Assembly (NCBI GenBank): GCA_037974965.1
Contig: JBBPFI010000002.1
Coordinates: 3,038,001-3,102,000, forward strand
Origin: Dacryopinax spathularia
Taxonomy: Eukaryota > Basidiomycota > Dacrymycetes > Dacrymycetales > Dacrymycetaceae
DNA length: 64,000 nucleotides
Reading direction: 5' to 3'
A model generated the notes under the pieces. That model was not told the DNA's origin. It worked only from the letters and a program-made list of their open reading frames with translations, and made no database searches. Position numbers and translations under genes: made by a program. Positions within the stretch are counted from its first letter, which is position 1. Each line of letters begins with the position of its first letter. Positions 34,655 to 45,974 of this stretch are shown here, in pieces.

Positions 34655-37600
34655 ATGCCGCCTGAACCGTCTCCGAGCCCACCGGGTACTCCAGACGGCT
34701 ACATGTCGGACAACAGCGGCGACGACCATGGCAGCCAGCGTCCATCGGGGACAGCTACTCCCAGCGACGGAGCGCGAACGAACGGCGCCACGCCTCGTCC
34801 AGAACGTGGCTTCTTTAGCTTTCAGGAAGAGAGGACTCTGCAATCTGTATGCATCTAAGCCTGGATACGTAACTAAGACGTTTATCAGTCCCCCGTTTGA
34901 GGTAGATTGAGAGCATGAAGCTCGCGCATGGCGCACACGACCCGATCTCTGGCGGCACGCCGCACACGACTCCTCGAGCGAGGGCGAATACCGTACGGGG
35001 CAGCGCACCGCCAGGGCTGGAATTGACTCCTGCGAGTATCGAGCAGACGGACGTGAAACAGGAGGACCATCCTATTATGCCGACGTTGAAGATAGGAAGC
35101 TATTCTTCGGTCAATGAGACGATGGAGGCTGCTGCGAGTGACCGCGCGGACGCGTTAGAGATTGCTGAGGAAGCCGGTGCGCTCCATAGTCCATTGATCG
35201 TGGATCAAATCTAACATCACCGCCATCCCGTTAGAGAGCTACATTACGCCTGAACTGCTATCGCTGTACGAGTCATTCTCGAAATGTCTGGACTTGCGAG
35301 ACAAGTACATGGGCTACTCTCTCCAACGCCTCGGCGACAACCCGGAACACTACGATGGTCACTTCACCCCCTTGCCCTCTGAGCTCTGCGACGTGAACGG
35401 TCTGCGAGCAGACGCGAAGCTACCCCTAAACTACCCGCTATACCCTCCAGCAGAGCCAATGGCAGACCCCACCGTATCTGGCAAGAACGTCCCGAAGCCA
35501 TGGCGCATCTACCCCAAGCCTCCTCCGCCTCACTGGCACTGGCATCCGAAAGCAGGTCCGAGTGGGACAAACGGCGCGCAGGAAGAAGAGGAAGAATTCG
35601 ATTTTGCGAAATGCGAGATTCCGGGGGAGCATGAGTTGGCTTTTGAGATGGACGATAAGGGCGTATACCAGGTCTACAAACCAAGCGGTATGTTGAGACA
35701 TTCCCTGAACCGAGTTCTGCTCTGACAACTTCCTAGATCAACAGAAGCCGCTATTCAAGGTGCCAGACATTCGAGAATACTTTATGGACTTAGACGCCCT
35801 CTTAACGGTCATGACGGACGGTCCGGCTAAGAGCTTTGCCTTTCGCCGGCTACGATACTTGTCAAGCAAGTGGACGATGTACACACTCTTAAATGAGTAT
35901 CAGGAGATTGCGGATATGAAGGTCAGGATAGCATCAAACCACGATGAGCTCGCATGCTGATAGTATCCACAGAGGGTGCCACACAGAGACTTCTATAACG
36001 TTCGCAAGGTCGACACTCACGTTCATCACTCGAGCAGTATGAACCAAAAGCATCTACTTCGCTTCATCAAATCAAAGATGAAGCGAACACCCAACGTACG
36101 TCTTCGACTTACGTCACCACAACACCTGTTGACCTGGTTGTAGGACGTGGTCATCTTCCGCGACGGGCGCGAGTTGACGCTTGCTCAAGTATTCGAATCA
36201 CTTCATCTAACCGCTTACGATTTGTCTATCGACACGCTCGATATGCATGCCCATCAGGATACCTTCCATCGATTTGACAAGTTTAACCTGAAGTACAACC
36301 CCGTCGGAGAGAGCAGATTGCGAGAGATATTCATGAAGACGGACAACTACATCCAAGGACGATACCTCGCAGAGTTAACAAAAGGTCCGCCGTTTCCCGT
36401 TGGTTCTTACAGAAGCTGACTGAGCGACAGAACTGATGACCGATCTCGAGCAATCTAAGTATCAGAATTGCGAGTGGCGGATCAGCATCTATGGTCGTTC
36501 ACCGGACGAATGGGACAAGCTCGCAAAATGGGTCATCAACAATAAGCTGTATTCACACAATGTGCGGTGGTTGATCCAGGTACCCCGGCTGTACGATGTC
36601 TACAAAGGCAGCGGGTTGCTGGACAATTTTGAGCAGATCTTACAGAGTGCGTCTTCTTTCCTACTGTTCGCAGCCTAGTGCCGTGACTCATCCCACATTA
36701 GACCTATTCAAGCCGCTCTACGAAGTGACCAAGGATCCACGCACGCATCCAGAATTGCACGTCTTCCTGCAACGAGTTGTCGGTATTGATAGTGTCGATG
36801 ACGAGTCCAAGCCCGAGAGGCGGATATACCGCAAGTTCCCGTACCCGAAAGTCTGGGATACTAAGCAGAATCCGCCATACAGCTACTGGTATACAGACCC
36901 TCTCTTCGAGTGATAGATCGTGTTAACATGGTTCAGGCTCTATTACCTTTATGCTAATATGTGCTCTCTTAATCACTGGCGACAACTTCGGGGCTTCAGT
37001 TAGTGACAAACACCCATCATCCGTCTTTCGTTTGACAACCCATCCAGATACCTTTGTCCTTCGTCCGCATTGCGGTGAGGCAGGCGACCCGGACCATCTT
37101 GCGTCTGCCTTCATGCTCGCACACGGCATCTCGCATGGTATCCTCCTGAGGAAGGTGCCGGTGCTACAATACCTCTTCTACCTCAAGCAAATTGGGCTGG
37201 CCATGAGCCCGCTCAGCAACAACGCGCTGTTCTTGACCTACGAGCGGAACCCGTTCCCAGAATACTTCAAGACCGGGTTGAATGTCAGCCTTAGCACGGA
37301 TGATCCACTGCAGTTCCACTTCACGAAGGAACCGCTGCTGGAGGAGTACAGCGTTGCTGCTCACGTAAGCGGTCTCCTTCCTATCTACGGACCTCTTCTC
37401 AACGCCCCCTAGATTTACAAGTTCTCCCAAGCATCACTCGCCGAGCTGGCCCGCAATAGCGTTGTCCAGTCTGGCTTCGAGATGCAGATCAAGCGTCACT
37501 GGCTCGGCCACCAATGGTACCTACCCGGTGCTCTTGGAAACGATATCAACAAGACGAACGTGCCGAATATCCGCCTGCAGTACAGGCAAGATACGCTCAT

Positions 37601-37751
37601 GGAGGAGCTGCAGATGATTTCCCAGGGCAGGAAGGCCCACGTAGTCGGAAATGAGCAGGATGGACCCGTACACCCAGTGACCGCGGACACGGTTGCTGCC
37701 AAAGCGATGGCTATGCCGAATGCGTCAACGGGGCCAATCGGCAAGCGATAA
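34655..37751 (+). CDS. AMD1: AMP deaminase
   Basis: Eleven exons; the model 34655-34846, 34906-35176, 35235-35687, 35737-35921, 35973-36095, 36144-36384, 36431-36646, 36702-36888, 36937-36998, 37048-37364, 37413-37751 stays in frame for 861 residues. Metal-binding [12 protein letters not shown], the HCGEAGD motif, and [17 protein letters not shown] are all intact, so the enzyme should be active. The ~230 N-terminal residues are the variable regulatory part. It converts AMP to IMP and ammonia in the cytosol as part of purine interconversion and energy-charge control. One intron uses a GTCCGC donor. The exon of 62 bp ([19 protein letters not shown]) is short but carries invariant residues. Confidence 0.96.
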
Positions 37752-38048
37752 GAGAGGAGTCGGGGATGTTGCATATAGTCGCATCTTACGGATTGGTGCG
37801 ATGGTCTTGATTGTGAGCAATCAAGGTAGAGCGGTATTAGATTGCAGTCCAAAATACAATGAAACCCACCTCCGCACAACAATCTGTCCAGAACGTGTCT
37901 ATGAATTACTAGTCTTATACGCCACCTCCCGACTTTTCAACAGGAATCCGCTTCCTCTGTTTTGCCAATTCGGAGCCAGACGCGATCTCCGAAGGAGTTC
38001 CTTCGCGGAAGGACAGCTCCTTGAGATTCGCGCATGTCTAGGAAACGA

Positions 38049-40370
38049 TCAGCGTTGCACTAGCAAAATGGAGGAATATTGGCGTACATCTAAGAAGTCC
38101 TCCCACTGCAGGGTCTTGCCTTCCCTCGCCGTCAACTCAGGAGCAAGGCTCTCCAGAACCGAAGGTTGGATATCCTTGAACCCCATCGCTTCCAGCACAC
38201 TCTGCAGCTCGCTCTTCTCTAGCGGCCTGACCTTATCTTCGCGAGCATCGTACAGCTTCTTGAGCCGGTCGAGCTCCTCCGCAGAGAAGGTCGCCCGGGA
38301 GTACTTTCCACCAGGCTTGGCACTGCTCCTCGTAGCGCTCACAAGACGGGAGATGCGCTGCAGCCAGCCTGGTCCTCCGATCAGGGTGGGTGGTGTCCGG
38401 GAGGCTTCGCTATCGGATAGACCCATGCTGTCCAGGAAGTTCCGCGCAGCGATCCATTCCTGTCTACGCCTCTTGGCGCTCCAGCCGAGTTCGTCACCCA
38501 TGATCCCAATGACCGTCGGAAGGGAGTCGAGTGCAGCCTGTGCGTTCAAAAACGAGAGGCGAGAGCGGCGGGCGATGAAGTCGACGGCTGTCAAAGCGTA
38601 TTCGTTCCGCACGGCATAGACTATCTCAGCGGTGATGTAGGGGTAGAGCTCGGAGATCCGATGACCGTGGAGTGGCCAGTGCAGACCGGTCGGTTCGGCA
38701 AACGAGCAGACTGTCCATGCACGGTCGCCGTATGTGTTCGCCAGATGCTGTGCAACTTCGGTCTCAAGCCCGTACTGCGAAGAGTGTGAGGAGTGCAGCA
38801 GCAAGTGAAGTAGATGCCACGTACGCGCTGAATCAGCTTGATGAACATGGTATCCGTCCAACCATGACTCCCAACCAGACGCACAGCCTGTGTCTTGCAC
38901 GGGCTAACAGGATTCAGTCCAAAAGCCTTTACAGCGGTGTCAACAGTCTCCTCCGCCATCTCGCGGTACGTCGTCCATTTCCCGCCAGCCACCGTGAGTA
39001 GCCCAGAAGGCGCAACGTGGATCATATGGTTCCGAACGAGGGACTGTGTATCTTTCGCACCTGGATCACGGACGAGAGGGCGGATACCAGCCCAGGCGGA
39101 GAGGACGTCACCACGCCTGACTTGGATGTCGGGGGAGAGATAGCGCCGAACTTCGTCAAGGATCCATTCAATTTCCTCCTCCTTGGGTTTAGGCTCGTGC
39201 TCGACCGGGACGGGACTGTCGGTCGTACCGGCGATGGTGTTGCCCTGCCAAGGCAGGAAGAAGATGACACGCCCATCAGAGGTATGCGGGTCGAGCAAGC
39301 CCATAGTCCGTGGTGAGTAGTAGTTTGGCAGTGTGACGTGTACACCGCCAGAAGGCGCAACAATCGGCTTTACAGTCGGGTCGTCCAGCTGCCTCACGCC
39401 GTCGGAGAATGGGCCCGTGGCGTTGATGACGCCCTTCGCCTTGATGTCCCACTCTTCGCCGGTCATGTTGTCCCGAATCCGAACACCCGTGATCTTAGGC
39501 TCGCCCCCATCAGGGGAAGGCGTCTTGTTTAGCTTGACGACCTCGGTATGATTCGCCACGAGAGCACCGTAATGAACCGCAGTCATGATAAGCGCCATGT
39601 TCATCCTGGAGTCATTGTGCTGGCCGTCGTAATATACAATAGCGCCGACCAGGTTGTCGGGCTTGAGCATCGGGAATGCCTCTAGAGCGCGGTCCTTGAA
39701 CATCACGTAGGAGCTCGCCATGTTCTCGCCACCAGCTAGGATGTCGTACATCTTGCAACCGGCATAGTAGTACGGAACTTGCCACCACCTGCATAGCTGT
39801 GTAAATGGGATACCGGTATGATTTGGACACGGCGCTTACTTGTAAACTGGCAGCATGATCGGCAGCATGTTGCTCAGATACGGTGCAGTAGACAAGAACA
39901 CCCGCCGCTCGCGTAGAGCCTCTTTGACGAGCTTGTACTGCTCATAATCGAGTTCCATGACAGCCTTCTGCAGGTATCGAACACCACCATGGACGAGCTT
40001 CGTCGACTTTGATGACGTTCCTGAACCGGCTCAACAACAGCCCGATCTCCGGTGCACATCACTCACCTGAACTGAAGTCGTCCCTCTCTACGAGCCCGAC
40101 CTTGAGTCCTCGACTAGCAGCATCCACAGCAACACCAGCTCCCGTCGCCCCTCCCCCAATGATGAACAAATCCAGTTCCTCATCCTCCCTGCCAGCCCTC
40201 CTCAGTCCGTCCAACATCTGCTTACGAGAGGGCGGCGTCCATAGAGGCGGCGGTCTATTGTTGTCCATGATAGGTTTAGGCGGCTGGCTCCACCAGTAGT
40301 AGGCATAGCCCGCTACTGGGATTGCCGTGCCTGCGATGACCACCTTGCGAGTAAAGACGCGGCGGAACAT
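38049..40370 (-). CDS. GUT2: mitochondrial FAD glycerol-3-phosphate dehydrogenase
   Basis: Exons 40370-40067, 40020-39840, 39788-38825 and 38774-38049 give 724 residues. A short basic N-terminus plus a hydrophobic segment ([18 protein letters not shown]) acts as inner-membrane targeting. The FAD dinucleotide fold is [20 protein letters not shown], and across intron 1 comes [18 protein letters not shown], invariant in the family. [17 protein letters not shown] and [19 protein letters not shown] are also present. The C-terminal 80 residues ([32 protein letters not shown]) resemble EF-hand-like helices, though calcium ligands look poor. It oxidises glycerol-3-phosphate to DHAP and feeds ubiquinone. 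The KDZ element begins 356 bp upstream of its start codon. Confidence 0.96.
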
Positions 40371-40725
40371 TGTCGTCGTCCCTCTGCAGGTGTATGGTGG
40401 GTATCAGGCAACGTCGTCTGCTGGCTACCAACCTAGGGGCTTCCAAACGTTTTTAAGAGTCAATTGGTCTGTGTCGGGCGGTATGCCGCCCTGTCCCGGC
40501 GCGGGTTTGTAGCTCGAGGCGGCTGCCGGAGTTGGCCGTTAGAGAAGAGGATTGTGAGCAGATTGGGAATTGGTGCCATCCGCACCCAATTTGGGCCGAC
40601 GTCGGTGGATCGCGCCCACTTTCACAGTAAGGGGTCACCCGGCCCGGCGCGGTCCGCCCATTGGGCCCTTGTACAATGACGGCGGGCCCGCCTTGCCGAG
40701 GGCTTCCGTGTATCGTGACAATCGC
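40371..40725. promoter_or_regulatory. GUT2 promoter, truncated by or adjoining the transposon
   Basis: 355 bp between the GUT2 start and the left hairpin of the element. It has a CCCATTGGGC block (a CCAAT box in the GUT2 orientation) at about 40655-40665 and a very G/C-rich segment. The element edge sets the upstream limit of the local promoter. Confidence 0.45.
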
Positions 40726-40759
40726 TATGCACTATGCACTGCATAGTGCATAGTGCATA
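40726..40759. repeat. left terminal 34-bp hairpin
   Basis: Perfect inverted repeat: arm TATGCACTATGCACT, loop GCAT, then the complementary arm. Identical base for base to 51419-51452. Being palindromic, it reads the same in either orientation apart from the loop. Confidence 0.95.
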
Positions 40760-40871
40760 TTGCATAATATAGATTAGTAATAAATTTGATTCCGCTCTCG
40801 GCGCCCGGCGGCTTCTCTCGGCACCCCTGACCAGGCAGGGTCCGATGACAGCAAAGGCCTTCCCCTTTTGT

Positions 40872-40920
40872 CGATGTTGATATTGATCAACAATCAACAT
40901 CGCACTCTGCAGTGCGATGT
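40872..40920. repeat. two overlapping hairpins inside the left end
   Basis: CGATGTTGAT (40872-40881) pairs with ATCAACATCG (40893-40902). The second, ACATCGCACT-CTGC-AGTGCGATGT (40897-40920), has 10-bp perfect arms and a 4-nt loop, the same design as the terminal hairpin. A further stem AAACAGCCTC/GAGGCTGTTT lies at 40992-41022. Confidence 0.85.
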
Positions 40921-41022
40921 CTGCTTAACTTACCACTGGCTCTCTCTCTTTATTTTTTCTTTTGCTATATTGGGGCGAGCGATGCGTCCTAAAACAGCCT
41001 CTTCCCTGCGGGGAGGCTGTTT

Positions 41023-42138
41023 CGAACATCATTAATATTTATTTCTAGCGAGCAGCAAACTCGCGACTGGCGACAACGATGTTGTCCTGCTACTCTAACT
41101 GGCGAAGGGCGGGCGATTTGTTGCTTGAGGCTCGGCGATCAAGCCTTTTGATCGTGACGATCAAAAGAGGATCTGGGCTCTCCGCCTTCTCATCGATTCT
41201 CAGGGCGCCACTCGACTTTTTTGCGTCTAGAAGTTGGCCGGCCCCGACCTTCCCTCCTCCCCGCCCTTTCCCTTCCACCGACACCATCTCAAGCCTCAGC
41301 AGGACGTTTCATACTTCCTGCTCGAGCTCAGGTGGGATACTGAGCTCGGGCTTGGGCGCCTCTCTGACCAACTACTCGACTCACCTTAGTCGAACACCTC
41401 TCTGTCCAACAACTCACCTTTGTTTCAGCCCAACACCTCTCTGTCCAACAAGCGTCACTCCCTTTTCTACTGCTACTCTTACCCTCACACTCGTTCGCAC
41501 TCACACTTACACTCGCACTCCTAATCCCACTCACACTCACACTCACACACGTACAACAACCCCCATACCTAATTCCGCTCGCACTCGCCTTCTCCCCCTA
41601 ACTCCCACTCTCACTCGCCTTCTCCCACTCACTCTCACTCACACTCGCACTCTCACCCACACTCTCATCCGCGCCCGTACCCACACTCGCGCCGGCACTC
41701 GCACTCGCACTAGGAACTGGACCGGCAATCTCCTTCCCTGTTGCGGCGGACATTCTCCTATTCGTCCCACCTCTCTGTCCAAGTCCTCGGCCTCGCCTTA
41801 GACCAGCACCTCTCTGTCCACCTCCGCGGTCTCGCCTCGGTCCAACGCCTCTCTGTCCAACACCTCACCCTCCCCTCCGCCCAACACCTCCCTGTCCAAC
41901 ACCTCCCTGTCCAACACCTCACCCTCCCCTCCGCCCAACACCTCCCTGTCCAACACCTCCCTGTCCAACACCTCACCCTCCCCTCCGCCCAACACCTCCC
42001 TGTCCAACACCTCCCTGTCCAACACCTCCCTGTCCAACACCTCCCTGTCCAACACCTCACCCTCCCCTCCGCCCAACACCTCCCTGTCCAACACCTCACC
42101 CTCCCCTCCGCCCAACTCCTCCCTGTCCAACACTTGTC
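41023..42138. repeat. upstream region of element gene 1, minisatellite-rich
   Basis: Contains a first short tract of the 15-bp family (41388-41452), a degenerate hexamer tract of CACTCA/CACTCG (41453-41715) and the main tract (41762-42134) made of 15-bp units CTGTCCAACACCTCC alternating with 24-bp units ending CCGCCCAACACCTCC. The tract ends 4 bp before the start codon of gene 1, so it would form the 5' UTR or a 5' intron. Open frames here (41079-41801 and others) follow from the repeat composition. Confidence 0.8.
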
Positions 42139-44121
42139 ATGGCTGCTCGTTCTGTTGACGCCGACCTCGCAGTTGCAGAGGTTCTGAGGATCCTGAACGA
42201 CCAAGTAGAGGATCCAAGGCAGAAAATTGTGCTACCTCCGACTGTCTTTTGCTCCAAGTGTAAGAGGAGGGCATTCGTGCGCGTCTGCATGGATCGTAAA
42301 TCCAAAGACCATGTCAATTATGGCCGCATTTACGCTGTTGTGAGTATCTTCGACTCACATGTTCGTCTGAGACTAACGTTCTGCAGTGCTTCGACAAGAA
42401 GCATTCCAAGTCGGAGCGACTTGACTGGTTGACGGATCCCCTTGACTCTGAAGTTCGCTGGGCGTTGCGAGAAAGCATGAAGGCGACAGTTCCCGCATGG
42501 AGCTCGAGCCCGATTAAGGATGACCGCCCCCACAAGCGGGCTCGCCTAGATCGAGACGTGTCCGGCAAGCGGTATCTCTATTGCTCGGCCTGCGGTAAAG
42601 GTCGCGCGGCCCAGGCGTGCGATAAGGGATGGTGTAAAGGTTGCTGCCACAATCGTTCAACTTGCAACGACTGGAGCAAGCCGTTTGGGTGCGGATATCA
42701 TGGTCGGTCGCCGGGCGGAGGGATTAGCGAGGTTGGAGGTGCGATGGAGGGCACGAGGGAGGAGTTGCAAGCTGGAGAAGATAGAGATGGAGGGGCGACC
42801 GCACAGGGAGCAGGACGACATCATGGAGCGAACGAACCCCCGCCAACGCAGGCGTTTCACGGAGCGACAAGGATTGGTCGCCGCCTGACGGAAGACTACG
42901 ATCAGTATCGGCGGGATGAGAAGCGTGCAGAGGAAGCTCGCAGGTTAGAGGAAAAGGAGGCCAGGGAGCGTGCCGAGATGCTTGCCCGTGTGTTCACACT
43001 TGTGGTGTTCAGCAAGGCAAGTGATTTCAATTCGTTCCTATTCATTTCTAACAGTTGAACAGAATGCAAAACATCAATTCGCAGTTCACGCTCACAGCTG
43101 CCACTTAACAGGCAGCCTGACCACCCGCGCCCACAACTGGCCGAAGCGTGTCCTTGATCTCTTGTTTGCTGAAGGCGGTGAAGACACCGACGAAGTTTTC
43201 ATGTACGAACCCGATTCAAGAAGCTGGGCGTCATACGACTGCACAACGTATCGTAAAGTCGAGCGCGGTGAGCGACTGCTCGTTCGTTTGCCGGGAGTAT
43301 CCAGTAACGGGGCAGACGTGCTGGATGAGATAAACAGAGTTGCACCTCTGGTGGTGAGAGATGGCAGGCGCGGCGCAAAACATCCCCAGCCTCGTCTCAG
43401 CCCAACACCTCTCTGTCCAACACCTCAGCGTCAACTCAGTTCAACACCTCTCTGTCCAACACCACACAGGTCAGGACGCGCCCCTTCTTCAATGCAAAAG
43501 CCTGTTCACCAGCACAAGGAGAAGGCTCCACTCTTCCCTACGGTCTCCAAGCGCCGTCGTTCACTACGCAGTCCGTCTCCGCCTCTCACCGACTGGGACT
43601 TCACCCGCGACTCCTCCCCGGACGAGATCACGCCTATGGAGCGATCAGAGGCAGCGGGTCCTCCTCTCACTCCTTCTCGTCGTCCCGTTCAGGCTGCCGA
43701 CTTTGACATTGTTCCATCAACTGGCGGTTCGCCTGCATCGACATCCCTGCCGCCTTCCTCCCCCCCTATCCCGCTTGCCGAACTTCTCACGGACGCATGG
43801 CCAGGCTCTTGCTCTTTCAAGACCATCTTCGGTGCATTCGCCAATATCGACTACAAGCAATACCATGAGAGGAAGGAGCCAGAGGATGCCTTCCGCGAGT
43901 TCTATGGTTTCGACAAGCCTTACCCCACTTGGGCTCAGCACCGCGGCTATCTCCGAAACCCATACCTCAAGCAGCTGGTGGATCAGTTCCACGCGAAACC
44001 CAATTCGAAGTGGAAGGAGTTTGCCAAAGAGGCCAGGAAGCAGTTGAAGAATAAGCGAGCGGAGGGGACAGTGCAGGAGAGGGTGCAAACACAGGAGGTA
44101 GAAGAGGGGGAATTTTTCTGA
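42139..44121 (+). CDS. element gene 1: Cys-rich protein with two zinc-binding clusters
   Basis: Model: 42139-42339, 42387-43016, 43063-44121, 629 residues if the tract at 43391-43468 is read through. Two Cys clusters are plain. The first, FCSKCKRRAFVRVC...VNYGRIYAVC (residues ~35-68), has the spacing of a GRF-like finger. The second is YCSACGKGRAAQACDKGWCKGCC followed by CNDW and CGYH. Then come a charged coiled coil (YRRDEKRAEEARRLEEKEARER) and a C-terminal domain with FREFYGFDKPYPTWAQHRGYL. The second intron is GC-AG (GCAAGT...GAACAG) and is needed to hold the frame. A GTGAGA donor at about 43352 and several CAG sites could remove the repeat tract. The role is unknown; DNA-binding accessory to transposition is a reasonable guess. 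Confidence 0.7.
43391..43468. repeat. 15-bp minisatellite tract within gene 1
   Basis: Four CCAACACCT-type units, more divergent than elsewhere, followed directly by CACACAG, which looks like a 3' splice site. In frame with the gene either way, so exon or intron status is open. Confidence 0.75.
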
Positions 44122-44478
44122 TCACATTTTATTATGCTCTCCTATGGGCGGACGTGCCCTGGGTTAATGTCATTTTTTGGTACAGTGCTTTCCTACATTA
44201 TTGCTTAATCTTGGTCTTTTCAAGACACCATACACTCCTCAGATCATACTGTTAACGAGTGTATTTAGCTAGTTATCGCCCAAGTTGGGCTTAATACATT
44301 CGTGTGCCTATCTGGCTATCCAAAACAAAGGAATGACATGAACCCCATCCAAGGGTTTGTGCGGAGGAGGAAGGAAGTCAATGGTGGAATGGGTGGGTAA
44401 AGGAAGGGGTGAGTTAGGGAAGCATGGTTGGAGTGGTGGTTAGTTTCTGCAGAAATGATCATATAAGTGCCAGCTTGT
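44122..44478. other. 3'-3' region between element genes 1 and 2
   Basis: About 360 bp between convergent stops, A/T-richer than its surroundings. It holds 3' UTRs only; nothing else was recognised. Confidence 0.5.
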
Positions 44479-45974
44479 CTACCTCGCGCCGGCAATTGCA
44501 CGACCAGCAGCAAGGGGACCAGTACGGCCCAGGCGCATCGTCTCAAACTCCTCCTGAACCCGTTTACAAGCACGCTCCCGAGCCGCAGCACGCACAGCTT
44601 CTGGATCCATGTTGAAACGTTCGCGGAACGGCGCGCGCTTGGGTGGATGAAGCGGATTGATAGGCGCAGAAGAGGTGGGAACGCTAGTTCGAGTCGGGGC
44701 GGTGACAGTAGCCGGAGTAGGGACGGGCCGCAGGGGACGCGCACCGCCAGGAGTCGGAGAAGGAGGTGCTCGTCGAGACGGCCTCCGAGAAGCAGTCCGG
44801 AACTCTTGAGGAATACGCAGAGTCGCGTAGATGGGAGGGATATCCTCCCATCTCTTGTACCTCGGAAGCTCCTCGTTTGGACCAATATCATCCTCAAGAA
44901 TGCCACTGTTATAGGCAGAGAAGGATATGGTGTTGGACAGAGAGGTGTTGGACAGGGAGGTGTTGGACAGGGAGGTGTTGGACAGAGAGGTGTTGGACAG
45001 AGAGGTGTTGGACAGGGAGGTGTTGGACAGGGAGGTGTTGGGTGGAGGAGAGGGAGAGGTGTTGGACAGGGAGGTGTTGGGCGGAGGAGAGGGTGAGGTG
45101 TTGGACAGGGAGGTGTTGGACAGGGAGGTGTTGGGCGGAGGGGAGGGAGAGGTGTTGGACAGGGAGGTGTTGGGCGGAGGAGAGGGTGAGGTGTTGGACA
45201 GGGAGGTGTTGGACAGGGAGGTGTTGGACAGGGAGGTGTTGGACAGAGAGGTGTTGGACAGGGAGGTGTTGGACAGGGAGGTGTTGGACAGGGAGGTGTT
45301 GGGCGGAGGAGAGGGAGAGGTGTTGGACAGGGAGGTGTTGGACAGGGAGGTGTTGGACAGAGAGGTGTTGGACGCGTTTGCAATGGCGGAGTAAGAGGGA
45401 GGTGGGGTTGAAGGCACAGTAGTCGCAGAAGCGTTGACCAGCTGGCCTTCATAAGTGACATCGCTGGCATTTGCGGGGGTGACTGCCGAGCTGGTCTCCT
45501 CCTCTTGAACACCGCGGTTGGTTGGGGTTGGAGTATTGATAGGGGAAGTTGAGGCGAGAATGGGTTCGTACTCTGCAGGACCGGCAGAGTGCGATGTAGA
45601 GGTGGTCACGATGTCGGTGACCAGGTTCTCCCGCAGGCGGAGAACGATAGCGTCAGTAGTACCCGCAGAGCTGGCGGGTTCAGTCGACGAGGTGGCAGCA
45701 GTGTCGGCTGCCGGGCCCACCCGCAGGCGGTGGGCGATGTGAGTTGTGTAGTTGTGCAGACAGTTCCCGGTGATCTTCTGCATACCCCGAGCAACCACAC
45801 CGGCCGCTTGCTCGGGGCATGCTCCTCCATGCCTTCCAGGATCCAGGCCAAGTCCTACTCCAGGATTAGAAGGAATCAAGTAAACGATAGTGAGCACGTA
45901 CCAGAGCTCCCCTCAACCCCTTTGTCGCCGCTCGGGCCGATCGACATGGGATGAGAAGACCTCCACCCAGCCAT
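44479..45974 (-). CDS. element gene 2: unknown protein with LSNTS repeats
   Basis: Model: exon 45974-45902 (starting MAGWRSSHPMSIGPSGDKG), 47-bp intron, exon 45854-44479; 482 residues, open throughout. The N-terminal half is Ser/Thr/Ala-rich. The centre is about 145 residues of LSNTS units with interspersed PSPPPNTS, encoded by the 15/24-bp minisatellite. The C-terminal part, ILEDDIGPNEELPRYKRWED, PPIYATLRIPQEFRTASRR and a final basic helix MDPEAVRAAARERACKRVQ, looks like a real domain but is not one I know. A good 3' splice site (CTCTGCCTATAACAG) lies right after the repeats, but no clear donor precedes them, so I keep them coding. A possible further 5' exon lies near 46020-46070. Confidence 0.6.
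44930..45372. repeat. 15-bp minisatellite tract within gene 2
   Basis: About 440 bp of 15-bp units (GGAGGTGTTGGACAG on this strand) interrupted by 24-bp units GGAGGTGTTGGGCGGAGGAG. None of six frames has a stop across the tract. Confidence 0.95.

Noticed and set aside
41079-41801. Possible gene (240 codons) at the left end of the element
   Set aside because: The second half is the CACTCA hexamer tract and the first half has no protein-like features; at best part of a 5' leader.
41762-42134. CRISPR-like or centromere-like array
   Set aside because: Units are directly abutting with no unique spacers, the host is eukaryotic, and the unit is a simple minisatellite.
44927-45394. Long plus-strand open frames of repeated LDREV or CWTGR units (also at 49751-50488 and, on the minus strand, 41758-42204)
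   Set aside because: They are the other reading frames of the 15-bp minisatellite, which lacks stops in every frame; the genes on the opposite strand explain the region.
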